A stretch of 24,267 bases of DNA from a bacterium (GTDB taxonomy: Bacteria; Patescibacteriota; Minisyncoccia; Minisyncoccales; CG1-02-41-26): contig JAGYMG010000003.1 of the NCBI GenBank assembly GCA_018400675.1, forward strand, positions 1 to 24,267. The letters are read 5' to 3'. Both the position numbers and the translations under genes were made by a program. The notes under the pieces were generated by a model. That model ran no database searches, was not told the DNA's origin, and worked only from the letters and a program-made list of their open reading frames with translations. This document shows positions 7,971-14,615 of this stretch, in pieces (positions within the stretch are counted from its first letter, which is position 1; every line of letters starts with the position of its first letter).

Positions 7971-9461
7971 TTAATTTAATAATTCTTCAAGCAGACGATT
8001 AATTATTTCAGGGTCGGCCTTGCCTTTTGTTTCAGCCATTGTCTGGCCGATTAAAAACTTGAGAGCATTCTCCTTGCCTTTACTATAATCAGCTACTGCT
8101 TGAGGGTTATTGCCTATTACTTTTTTAACTATTGCTTTTAATTCTTCTTCATCGCTCATAAGACCAAGATTCTTCTCTCTAATAATTTGAGAGGGGTCTC
8201 CTCCTGTTTTAAACATTTCTTCTAAAACAGTCTTAGCAATCCTGCTAGAAATTTCCCCTTGGTAAATCATACTGATAAATTCAGCAAAATTCTCGGGACT
8301 AATAGAAAAATCTTTCTCCCTAAATTGTTTTCCTTTGAGCAAGCCCTGGAGATCGCTCAAGAGGTAATTAGCAAATAGTTTAACTGCTTTCCCAAATTCT
8401 TCATCCGTTACTCTTAACTTCCCTTTTTTCTGCTTGATCCAAACCCTTAACTCCGAAGCTACTTTTTCAAAATATTCTCCTAAATCCCGATTAAAAATTA
8501 GAATATCAAGATATTTATTATCCAATTGATATTCCTCTTTTAATCTCTTTCTTTTCTCTTGAGGTAACTCTGGGATACTGCTTTCAATCTCGCTAATAAA
8601 ATTTTTATCCAAGGACAATGGCGGCAGGTCTGGTTCTGGGAAATAACGATAATCATGTGCTTCTTCCTTTGCTCTCTGGCTAAAGGTTATCTCCTTAAAT
8701 TCATCCCAACCCCTGGTTTCTTGACTCACCTTATTCCCTTCTCGTAATAATTGTTCTTGTCTTTTAATCTCATAAGCGACTGCCTTTTCAGCTGCTCTTA
8801 AGGAATTAAGGTTCTTCAATTCTACTTTGGTTCCCAGCTCTTTATCCCCCCTCTGGCTAAGAGAAAGATTAACCTCGCACCTCATTTCTCCCTTCTCCAT
8901 ATTAGCCGCAGAAACGCCAAGATATCTAAGAATAAGCTGGAATTCTTGAACAAATGCTCTTACCTCTGCCGGAGAATGAATGTCTGGTTCAGTTACTAAT
9001 TCCATTAAAGGAATACCAGCTCTATTAAAATCAACCAATGAATAATCCTTGCCTTCCGGATGAATCAATCTACCGGTATCTTCTTCTAGATGAATCCTTG
9101 TTATTCTTATTCTCTTTTCTTTTGCCTGGCCAGGGAATACGGTAAGATAACCTTCTTTGCTTAAGGGCAGTAGATACTGAGAGATTTGATAGCCTTTAGG
9201 CAGGTCAGGATAAAAATAATTCTTTCTTTCAAAGAAAGTATCCAGGGCAATCTTAGCATTCAAGGCTATAGCTGTTTTTATTAAACTCTTGATGGCTGCT
9301 CTATTCGCTACTGGCAATGTACCAGGATGAGCTAGACAGACAGGGCAAATATTGTGATTAGGAATTTTTTCATCAGGATCATTTTTACAAGAACAAAACA
9401 TTTTTGAGTTTGTTGTCAACTCCACGTGTATTTCTAGACCGATTGTCACCTGATAGTCCAT
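7971..9461 (-). CDS. gatB: Aspartyl/glutamyl-tRNA(Asn/Gln) amidotransferase subunit B
   Basis: GatB is the kinase and tRNA-binding subunit of GatCAB, which converts Glu-tRNA(Gln) and Asp-tRNA(Asn) to the amidated forms. The N-terminal G-L-E-I-H-V-E-L signature is present, followed by a zinc-type cysteine set C23, C25, C39, C42. The cradle domain carries the family motif around the I-P-L-M-E-L-V-T-E-P-D segment, and the C-terminal YqeY-like domain covers about 350-495. Its length of 496 is slightly longer than usual. It sits two bases after deoC and four before the aldolase, about 9 kb from gatC-gatA, so the three subunits are not made from one transcript. Confidence 0.96.
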   Translation of the reverse strand: MDYQVTIGLEIHVELTTNSKMFCSCKNDPDEKIPNHNICPVCLAHPGTLPVANRAAIKSLIKTAIALNAKIALDTFFERKNYFYPDLPKGYQISQYLLPLSKEGYLTVFPGQAKEKRIRITRIHLEEDTGRLIHPEGKDYSLVDFNRAGIPLMELVTEPDIHSPAEVRAFVQEFQLILRYLGVSAANMEKGEMRCEVNLSLSQRGDKELGTKVELKNLNSLRAAEKAVAYEIKRQEQLLREGNKVSQETRGWDEFKEITFSQRAKEEAHDYRYFPEPDLPPLSLDKNFISEIESSIPELPQEKRKRLKEEYQLDNKYLDILIFNRDLGEYFEKVASELRVWIKQKKGKLRVTDEEFGKAVKLFANYLLSDLQGLLKGKQFREKDFSISPENFAEFISMIYQGEISSRIAKTVLEEMFKTGGDPSQIIREKNLGLMSDEEELKAIVKKVIGNNPQAVADYSKGKENALKFLIGQTMAETKGKADPEIINRLLEELLN

Positions 9462-9463
9462 AA

Positions 9464-10162
9464 TTATTTTTTCTTTCCAGGAGATAATTTTTTCCTTTTC
9501 TTCTGTCGTTTACTGTCTTCCATTATTTTAACAGAAGAACTACTGCCAACAATATCAGCTCCAGCTTCAACCATCATCTCTAAATCCTTCAAGCTTTTTA
9601 TCTTACCGGAAGCTTTAATCTTCAAACCGGGAGCAGCAGCCCTCATTATCTGAAGATGCTTGGCTTTTTCTTTCATCTCATCACGACCCAAAGGGTCACT
9701 CTCCGTAGCTGTCTTAACACAAAAAGCTTTTGCTTCTTTAACCAAGGCCGAGGCTTTTTCTATCTCCTTGTCGGTTAAATAGCCAGAGCCAATAATTACT
9801 TTCGTAGGCAGTATTTTACTAATTTCTTTTAGGTCCTCTAAAACTTCGTCAAAGCGACCGTATTTTAAGTCAATAATATTAAGGACAATATCCAGTTCGT
9901 CAGCGCCATCCGCTTTTGCCTTTTTAGAAAGTTCTACTCTTTTAAGATGTGGACTCAGACCCATGGGCGGATCAATAAGTACCACTACCTTAATGTCTTT
10001 ATCCTCTAACTGTTCTTTACTGAAGCTCACCCAACGAGGATTAACACAAACACTTCGAAAACCATATTTCTTAGCTTCCTGACAGGTTTTTTTAATATCC
10101 TTTTCGCTGGCTGAAGGATCAATATTAGTGTGGTCAATAATCTTAGCAATGTTCTTCAACAT
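9464..10162 (-). CDS. deoC: Deoxyribose-phosphate aldolase
   Basis: Cleaves 2-deoxyribose-5-phosphate to glyceraldehyde-3-phosphate and acetaldehyde. All three key residues are present: D91 in G-A-D-E-L-D, Schiff-base K150 in F-C-V-K-T, and K183 in I-K-A-S-G-K. The usual V-I-I-E-T strand reads V-I-I-G-S. I start at the ATG at 10162 (M-L-K-N-I-A-K-I-I-D-H-T), because the codon six residues upstream is TTG and the family normally begins just before I-D-H-T. The gene overlaps the end of tmk by 20 bases. The C-terminus ends in a Lys/Arg-rich tail. With tmk and dCMP deaminase close by, it fits deoxynucleoside salvage that feeds glycolytic triose phosphate. Confidence 0.92.
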   Translation of the reverse strand: MLKNIAKIIDHTNIDPSASEKDIKKTCQEAKKYGFRSVCVNPRWVSFSKEQLEDKDIKVVVLIDPPMGLSPHLKRVELSKKAKADGADELDIVLNIIDLKYGRFDEVLEDLKEISKILPTKVIIGSGYLTDKEIEKASALVKEAKAFCVKTATESDPLGRDEMKEKAKHLQIMRAAAPGLKIKASGKIKSLKDLEMMVEAGADIVGSSSSVKIMEDSKRQKKRKKLSPGKKK

Positions 10163-10760
10163 ATTTTTTAATTTCTTCAAAGACGCTTGCGGGTTCTAAC
10201 TCACCGTTTACAGTTATAACCTGAGCGTCTTTAAAGCGTTTGGTTATTTTTAAGTAATTTTTATAAACTAACCTTAATTTCTCTATTTTTTCAAAAAGAG
10301 TTCGTTCTTCACCTCTTTTGATTATTCTTTTCAAGCAAATCTCGGGTCGCACGTTGAGGAAAAAGGTTAAATCAGGAAACAAAAAACTATCGTTAATCTC
10401 TATCAGCCACGCTAAATCAAGACCATCAGCAGCACCAAAGGCAAAAGTAGAAAAAAAATACCTATCAGAGACAACATAATCCCCTTTTTCCAAATGAGGG
10501 ATAATGACCTGATCAAGGTGAACACTTCTGTCTTTAGCGAATAACTTTTGGAGTTCAGCTGGGGTCGCTGATTGCTGTTTATCCAAAATCTTCCTTATCT
10601 TTTTGCCAGCTGGAGAATGAATAGTAGGTTCCTTGGTCCTGACTACTCTCTTCCCTTTACTCTCCAAAAAATTGGCCAAAATATTTGTTTCAGTAGTTTG
10701 ACCGGAACCGTCTAAACCCTCTAAAACAATGAATTTCCCAGGGTATTGGTTAGTTATCAT
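10143..10760 (-). CDS. tmk: Thymidylate kinase
   Basis: Phosphorylates dTMP to dTDP. From the ATG at 10760 the protein has 205 residues. The P-loop at 15-22 reads G-L-D-G-S-G-Q-T: the usual Walker A lysine is a glutamine, Q21 (codon CAA at 10700-10698). The D-R-Y-x3-S motif that binds dTMP and a P-D-L-T-F-F-L strand are otherwise normal. An upstream GTG at 10796 would add 12 residues, but it lies within the likely promoter (TATAAT at 10790-10785), so I reject it. It leads the tmk-deoC-gatB-aldolase unit. Another nucleoside monophosphate kinase specificity cannot be excluded. Confidence 0.9.
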   Translation of the reverse strand: MITNQYPGKFIVLEGLDGSGQTTETNILANFLESKGKRVVRTKEPTIHSPAGKKIRKILDKQQSATPAELQKLFAKDRSVHLDQVIIPHLEKGDYVVSDRYFFSTFAFGAADGLDLAWLIEINDSFLFPDLTFFLNVRPEICLKRIIKRGEERTLFEKIEKLRLVYKNYLKITKRFKDAQVITVNGELEPASVFEEIKKYVEEHC

Positions 10761-10784
10761 ATCTTCTTTTCTTCTTTTTAGTTG

Positions 10785-10793
10785 ATTATAACA
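10785..10793 (-). promoter_or_regulatory. Extended -10 promoter for tmk-deoC-gatB-aldolase
   Basis: On the minus strand TG-T-TATAAT is a perfect extended -10. Predicted initiation near 10778 leaves a leader of about 18 bases before the tmk ATG. The -35 region falls in the T-tract of the preceding terminator and matches poorly, as is common for extended -10 promoters. Confidence 0.65.
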
Positions 10794-10804
10794 CACTCTG
10801 GGTT

Positions 10805-10832
10805 AAAAAAAAGATTACCTTTTCAGGTAATC
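10805..10832 (-). terminator. Intrinsic terminator of the secE-nusG-rplK-dCMP deaminase unit
   Basis: On the minus strand an eight-base perfect stem, GATTACCT with AGGTAATC, closes a GAAA tetraloop and is followed by eight T. It lies 26 bases after the dCMP deaminase stop codon and just upstream of the tmk promoter. Confidence 0.9.
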
Positions 10833-10858
10833 CTTCCAGAAAATCTTATTTGATTGTC

Positions 10859-11389
10859 TTAATCCTGGTCTCTCCCGTATTGTTCTGCATCATCAATAAT
10901 ATCCTTCTCCTGCCAATCCCTCACCCAATCGCTAATCTTAAAAATTTTATAACCACCTTGAGCTTGGGAAGAAATTACTCTTTCTAGGCCAGCGTTGATA
11001 ATCATTTTCTTACACATAAAACAGGGTATGGCATTAATGATTTTTCCTTCTCCATTCTCGCCCCAGATATAAATATCGCCACCTAGAAGAGAAACACCAG
11101 ACCGGGCAGCGTTAATAATGGCATTCATCTCAGCATGGACCGAACGGCATAATTCGTATCGCTGACCATGGGGAATATTTAATTTTTCTCTTAAGCAAAA
11201 ACCTCTTTCTAAGCTATCTCGCGTTTTACGGGGAGCGCCGATATAACCTGTAGAAATAATAGTATCATCGCGCACGATAATAGCTCCTATCCGTGCCCTT
11301 AAGCAGGTTGATCTTTTAGCAACCTGTTCAGCAATATTAAGATAATAATCGATTTTCGAAGGCCTTTTATTTTCCATAAACTCCGGCAT
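10859..11389 (-). CDS. dCMP deaminase (zinc cytidine/deoxycytidylate deaminase family)
   Basis: Deaminates dCMP to dUMP, the precursor of dTMP. The zinc-dependent active site is complete: H85-A-E87 and P-C123-x2-C126. The nucleotide-binding G-Y-I-G-A-P-R-K motif near 48-55 and a C-L-R...I-P-H-G-x-R-Y-E-L-C segment are typical of the dCMP branch rather than tRNA adenosine deaminase. Its length of 176 is normal. The start ATG shares one base with the rplK stop, a TAATG arrangement that implies coupled translation; an ATG four codons in is an alternative. It occupies the place where rplA normally follows rplK. It is the last gene of the secE unit, with a terminator close behind. Confidence 0.9.
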   Translation of the reverse strand: MPEFMENKRPSKIDYYLNIAEQVAKRSTCLRARIGAIIVRDDTIISTGYIGAPRKTRDSLERGFCLREKLNIPHGQRYELCRSVHAEMNAIINAARSGVSLLGGDIYIWGENGEGKIINAIPCFMCKKMIINAGLERVISSQAQGGYKIFKISDWVRDWQEKDIIDDAEQYGRDQD

Positions 11390-11814
11390 TAATCAACTAT
11401 TTCTAAACCCATATTCTTAGCTGTCCCCTCAAGTATCTTTGCCGCCATCTCAATATCTTTAGTATTAAGGTCAGCCATTTTCTCCTTGGCTATTGAGCGT
11501 AGCTGGTCTCTGGTTATCTTGCCTATTTTATTTTTATTAGGCATAGCCGAGCCTTTTTCAATGCCTAGCTTTTTCTTAATTAATTCCGAAGCCAGCGGCT
11601 GTTTTAATTTAAAATTATAACTCCTATCTTCATAAACAACCACTTCAACCGGAATTGTAAAACCAGTCTGATTTTTACTGGCTTCGTTAAATTTTTGGCA
11701 AAATTCAGAAATATTCATACCATGCTGGGCCAAAGCTGGGCCAACCGGTGGAGCTGGATTAGCTTTGCCAGCCTCAATCTGTAATTTTACCACTGCCTTA
11801 ATCTTTTTAGCCAT
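11389..11814 (-). CDS. rplK: 50S ribosomal protein L11
   Basis: Protein of the ribosomal GTPase-associated centre, binding the 23S rRNA L11 region. The N-terminal domain carries the P-P-V-G-P-A-L motif and H-G-M-N-I; the C-terminal RNA-binding domain includes the K-N-K-I-G-K-I-T and I-E-M-A-A-K-I-L-E-G-T-A segments. At 141 residues it is full length. It lies 15 bases after nusG, the common bacterial order, but the next gene is a dCMP deaminase instead of rplA. Confidence 0.97.
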   Translation of the reverse strand: MAKKIKAVVKLQIEAGKANPAPPVGPALAQHGMNISEFCQKFNEASKNQTGFTIPVEVVVYEDRSYNFKLKQPLASELIKKKLGIEKGSAMPNKNKIGKITRDQLRSIAKEKMADLNTKDIEMAAKILEGTAKNMGLEIVD

Positions 11815-11829
11815 AATGTTTTAATCTTA

Positions 11830-12375
11830 TTAAACCTTTTTAACCTGGAGCGAATCAACCTCTACGGGCGTATCCCTGCCAAAGATATTAACTAAAACTT
11901 TCAACTTTCCTTTTTCTTTATTTACTTCTGAAACCTTACCCTCAAAATCCTTAAAGGGTCCGTCTGTGATCTTAACCAGGCTGTTCACATCTACGTCAAT
12001 CTTATATTGAGGAGTCTCAAAGCCCATTCTCTTTTTAAGACTGTCTATTTCTTTCTTAGAAACCGGTACTGGCGTAGTCCCAGCTCCGATAAAGCCTGTT
12101 ACACGGGGCGTATTCCTGACTATATACCACGACTCATCAGTAACAATCATTTGGACCAAGACATAACCGGGATATATTTTTTCTTCGACTGTCCTTCTTT
12201 TGCCGTTTTTTATTTTTATCTTTTTCTCTTTAGGCACCAAAACATCAAAGATTTTATCTTCCATGCCCAAGCTCTCAATTCTCTGCTTGAGACTTTTGGC
12301 TACTGCATCCTCATAACCAGAATAGGTATGCAGCACATACCATTGCTTACCTTGTTGTATCTCCTGTTTTGGCAT
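11830..12375 (-). CDS. nusG: Transcription termination/antitermination factor NusG
   Basis: Binds RNA polymerase and influences elongation, Rho termination and coupling to the ribosome. The N-terminal NGN domain starts at W-Y-V-L-H-T-Y-S-G-Y-E and includes Y-P-G-Y-V-L-V and the R-N-T-P-x-V-T-G-F-I-G motif. The KOW domain near 130-180 contains D-G-P-F-K-D-F-E-G-K-V. Its length of 181 is standard, with a Lys-rich loop (about 49-62) inside NGN. It follows secE by five bases and precedes rplK. Confidence 0.97.
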   Translation of the reverse strand: MPKQEIQQGKQWYVLHTYSGYEDAVAKSLKQRIESLGMEDKIFDVLVPKEKKIKIKNGKRRTVEEKIYPGYVLVQMIVTDESWYIVRNTPRVTGFIGAGTTPVPVSKKEIDSLKKRMGFETPQYKIDVDVNSLVKITDGPFKDFEGKVSEVNKEKGKLKVLVNIFGRDTPVEVDSLQVKKV

Positions 12376-12380
12376 ATATC

Positions 12381-12581
12381 TTAACTAATAAGTTGTCTCA
12401 GTATGGCTTGATAAATAACATCCAGCAAGCCCAGGAAGACAGCTATAGACAAAGAAATAGTAATGACAATTGCTGTGTATCTCAAAGTTTCTTGGCGAGT
12501 AGGCCAGTCAACCTTTTTTGCTTCAGCAATAACATCCTTAAAGAATCGCTTAATGTTCCCAAATATTTTTCCTATTTTCAT
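12381..12581 (-). CDS. secE: Preprotein translocase subunit SecE
   Basis: Essential small subunit of the SecYEG channel in the inner membrane. At 66 residues it is the short, single-helix form. The amphipathic cytoplasmic segment contains the family signature E-A-K-K-V-D-W-P-T-R, followed by one membrane helix at about 37-60. It is the first gene of the secE-nusG-rplK unit. A near-consensus promoter lies 40 bases upstream, and a hairpin covers most of the leader. The Shine-Dalgarno is weak. Confidence 0.95.
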   Translation of the reverse strand: MKIGKIFGNIKRFFKDVIAEAKKVDWPTRQETLRYTAIVITISLSIAVFLGLLDVIYQAILRQLIS

Positions 12582-12593
12582 ATTTTCTTTTTT

Positions 12594-12613
12594 AAAAAAG
12601 CCCTCCCGGGCTT
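12594..12613 (-). terminator. Hairpin between gyrB and secE, likely gyrB terminator
   Basis: On the minus strand AAGCCC and GGGCTT pair around a GGGA tetraloop (12608-12613 with 12598-12603), followed by a T-run to 12594. It lies downstream of the secE promoter, and the predicted secE start (about 12614) falls at the base of the stem. It therefore probably stops gyrB readthrough and also becomes a 5' stem on secE mRNA. Confidence 0.7.
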
Positions 12614-12620
12614 CATTGTT

Positions 12621-12649
12621 ATATTAGCCCAGATAACAATCACTGTCAA
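12621..12649 (-). promoter_or_regulatory. Near-consensus sigma-70 type promoter for secE-nusG-rplK
   Basis: TTGACA (12649-12644), a 17-base spacer and TAATAT (12626-12621) on the minus strand. Expected initiation is near 12614. The -35 lies four bases after the gyrB stop codon, so this operon starts in the shortest possible space. Confidence 0.85.
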
Positions 12650-12652
12650 GTT

Positions 12653-14605
12653 TTAAATATCAAGATTTTTAACTTTCTTGGCATGCACCTGAATAAACTT
12701 CTTGCGGGGAAAGACTTCCTTACCCATGAGGGTATCAAAGACATGATCAGCTTGAGCAGCATCCTCAACGTTCACTCGCAGGAGGATTCTATTTTCTGGA
12801 GACATGGTTGTTTCCCATAGTTGATCGGGGTTCATTTCCCCGAGACCTTTATATCTCTGAACAGCAAAATTACTTAACTGCTGTTTTCTTAGTGCATCTA
12901 TTATCTCTTCCTTATCCCCTTCAGTATAGGCATACTCTATTTTTTTACCCGCTTTAATTTGATAAAGCGGTGGCTGAGCAATATAGAGATAACCTTTTTC
13001 AATTATTGGTCGGAAATAACGATAAAAGAGTGTCAGGAGAAGCGTCCTGATATGAGCGCCATCAACATCGGCATCAGACATAAGAATAATCCGATGGTAT
13101 CTCAATTTTTCCAAATCAAAATCCTGACTGATAGCTGTCCCGAGAGCAATGACTAAAGATCTAATCTCCTGCGACGTCAAAATTTTATCCAGACGAGCTC
13201 TTTCCACATTGAGGATCTTACCTTTCAAAGGCAGAATGGCTTGAAATCGCCTGTCACGGGCCATTTTACAAGAACCACCGGCTGAATCCCCCTCAACAAT
13301 ATACAGCTCTGAATCCTCAGGATTCCTAGTCGTGCAATCAGCTAACTTCCCTGGCAGAGTCAAACCGCTGAGGATACCCTTCCTTAGAACTGTATTCCTG
13401 GCTGCTTTGGCAGCTCTTCTTGCTTTAGCTGAAAGGAGAGAATTTTCTATTATTGCCCTGGCATCCTGGGGATTCCTCTCTAAAAAATCGGTGAGTCCCT
13501 CACCCAGCACCTGTTCTACGGCCGATTTGGCTTCAGTATTTCCCAAACGAGCCTTAGTTTGACCTTCAAATTGTGGCTCCTTTAATTTAACAGAAATAAC
13601 AGATATTAGACCCGATCGCACATCATTGCCAGTAAAATTTTCTTCTTTGTCTTTAATATAGTTATTCTTACGAGCATAGTCATTCAACACCCTCGTCAGA
13701 GCCGTCCGGAAACCAGTGAGGTGATAACCACCTTCTTCGGTATAAATATTATTAGCGAAAGATTGCTCTAAGGGTTCTATATCTTGAGCATATTGGAGCG
13801 CGCACTCAACAACTACTCCTTCTTTTTCTCCCTTAACATAAAAAATATTATCATGACGCGCTTCGCTTTGGCCAATAAGATATTTAATATAGGCCTTGAT
13901 ACCACCCTGGAAATAAAAATTATAACTAAAAGCAGGACTAGTGCGTTCGTCGCGAATAGATATTTTAACCCCGGGGGTAAGATAAGCCTGTTGACGCAAG
14001 TGATGAAGAATGCGTTTAACATCAAAACTAGCGTCAGCGAATATTTCTTCATCTGGCTCAAAAATTATTGTTGTTCCTCTTCCTTGACATTTTCCTTCTT
14101 TCTGCAATTTTGTCTTTACTTTACCCTTTGAATATTCCTGAGAATGTTTTGCTCCATCACGGCAGATTTCTGCCTTAAGATATTTTGATAAAGCACAAAC
14201 AACAGAAACACCAACACCATGGAGACCACCGGCTACTTGATAGGCTTTGCTGCCAAACTTAGCTCCAGCATGCAAAGTAGTCATCACTGTTTCCAAGGCT
14301 GATTTACCTGTCTGAGGATGCCTATCAAGAGGTATACCTCTACCATCATCACTAGCCTCAACCCTATTCCCTTTTAGCAACCTCACTCGTATATTCTGAC
14401 AATAACCAGCCATGGCCTCATCCAACGAATTATCAACACATTCCCAGATCAAATGATGAAGCCCCTTAACGCCCGTAGACCCAATATACATACCCGGTCT
14501 CTTCCTTACCGGTTCTAAGCCTTTTAAGACATAAATATCTTTGGCTGTATAATTATCCTTATCTATTTTTTTGTTTTTTTCATTTTTAGCCATTGCTATT
14601 TTCAT
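12653..14605 (-). CDS. gyrB: DNA gyrase subunit B
   Basis: ATPase and TOPRIM subunit of gyrase, which introduces negative supercoils. The GHKL ATPase has E55 and N59 in E-C-V-D-N-S, the D-D-G-R-G-I-P motif at 86-92, G-G-L-H-G-V-G at 126-132 and the Q-T-K loop with K351. The TOPRIM domain has E438 and the D-A-D-V-D set at 511-515. The usual E-G-D-S-A-G-G-S-A-K-Q-G-R segment reads S-C-K-M-A-R here. The 650-residue form lacks the E. coli-specific insertion and is the common bacterial size. ParE is an alternative, but the overall pattern favours GyrB. It is ten bases downstream of pheT and shares its transcript; ATG at residue 5 is an alternative start. Confidence 0.93.
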   Translation of the reverse strand: MKIAMAKNEKNKKIDKDNYTAKDIYVLKGLEPVRKRPGMYIGSTGVKGLHHLIWECVDNSLDEAMAGYCQNIRVRLLKGNRVEASDDGRGIPLDRHPQTGKSALETVMTTLHAGAKFGSKAYQVAGGLHGVGVSVVCALSKYLKAEICRDGAKHSQEYSKGKVKTKLQKEGKCQGRGTTIIFEPDEEIFADASFDVKRILHHLRQQAYLTPGVKISIRDERTSPAFSYNFYFQGGIKAYIKYLIGQSEARHDNIFYVKGEKEGVVVECALQYAQDIEPLEQSFANNIYTEEGGYHLTGFRTALTRVLNDYARKNNYIKDKEENFTGNDVRSGLISVISVKLKEPQFEGQTKARLGNTEAKSAVEQVLGEGLTDFLERNPQDARAIIENSLLSAKARRAAKAARNTVLRKGILSGLTLPGKLADCTTRNPEDSELYIVEGDSAGGSCKMARDRRFQAILPLKGKILNVERARLDKILTSQEIRSLVIALGTAISQDFDLEKLRYHRIILMSDADVDGAHIRTLLLTLFYRYFRPIIEKGYLYIAQPPLYQIKAGKKIEYAYTEGDKEEIIDALRKQQLSNFAVQRYKGLGEMNPDQLWETTMSPENRILLRVNVEDAAQADHVFDTLMGKEVFPRKKFIQVHAKKVKNLDI

Positions 14606-14615
14606 TATTTTATTT

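Noticed and set aside
12594..12649. Classical attenuator or riboswitch in the secE leader
   Set aside because: The predicted start is at the base of the hairpin, leaving no upstream leader for an alternative fold; kept only as a hairpin with possible dual role.
12369..12656. Plus-strand frame across secE and its promoter
   Set aside because: It covers the minus-strand promoter, hairpin and secE, which are all well supported.
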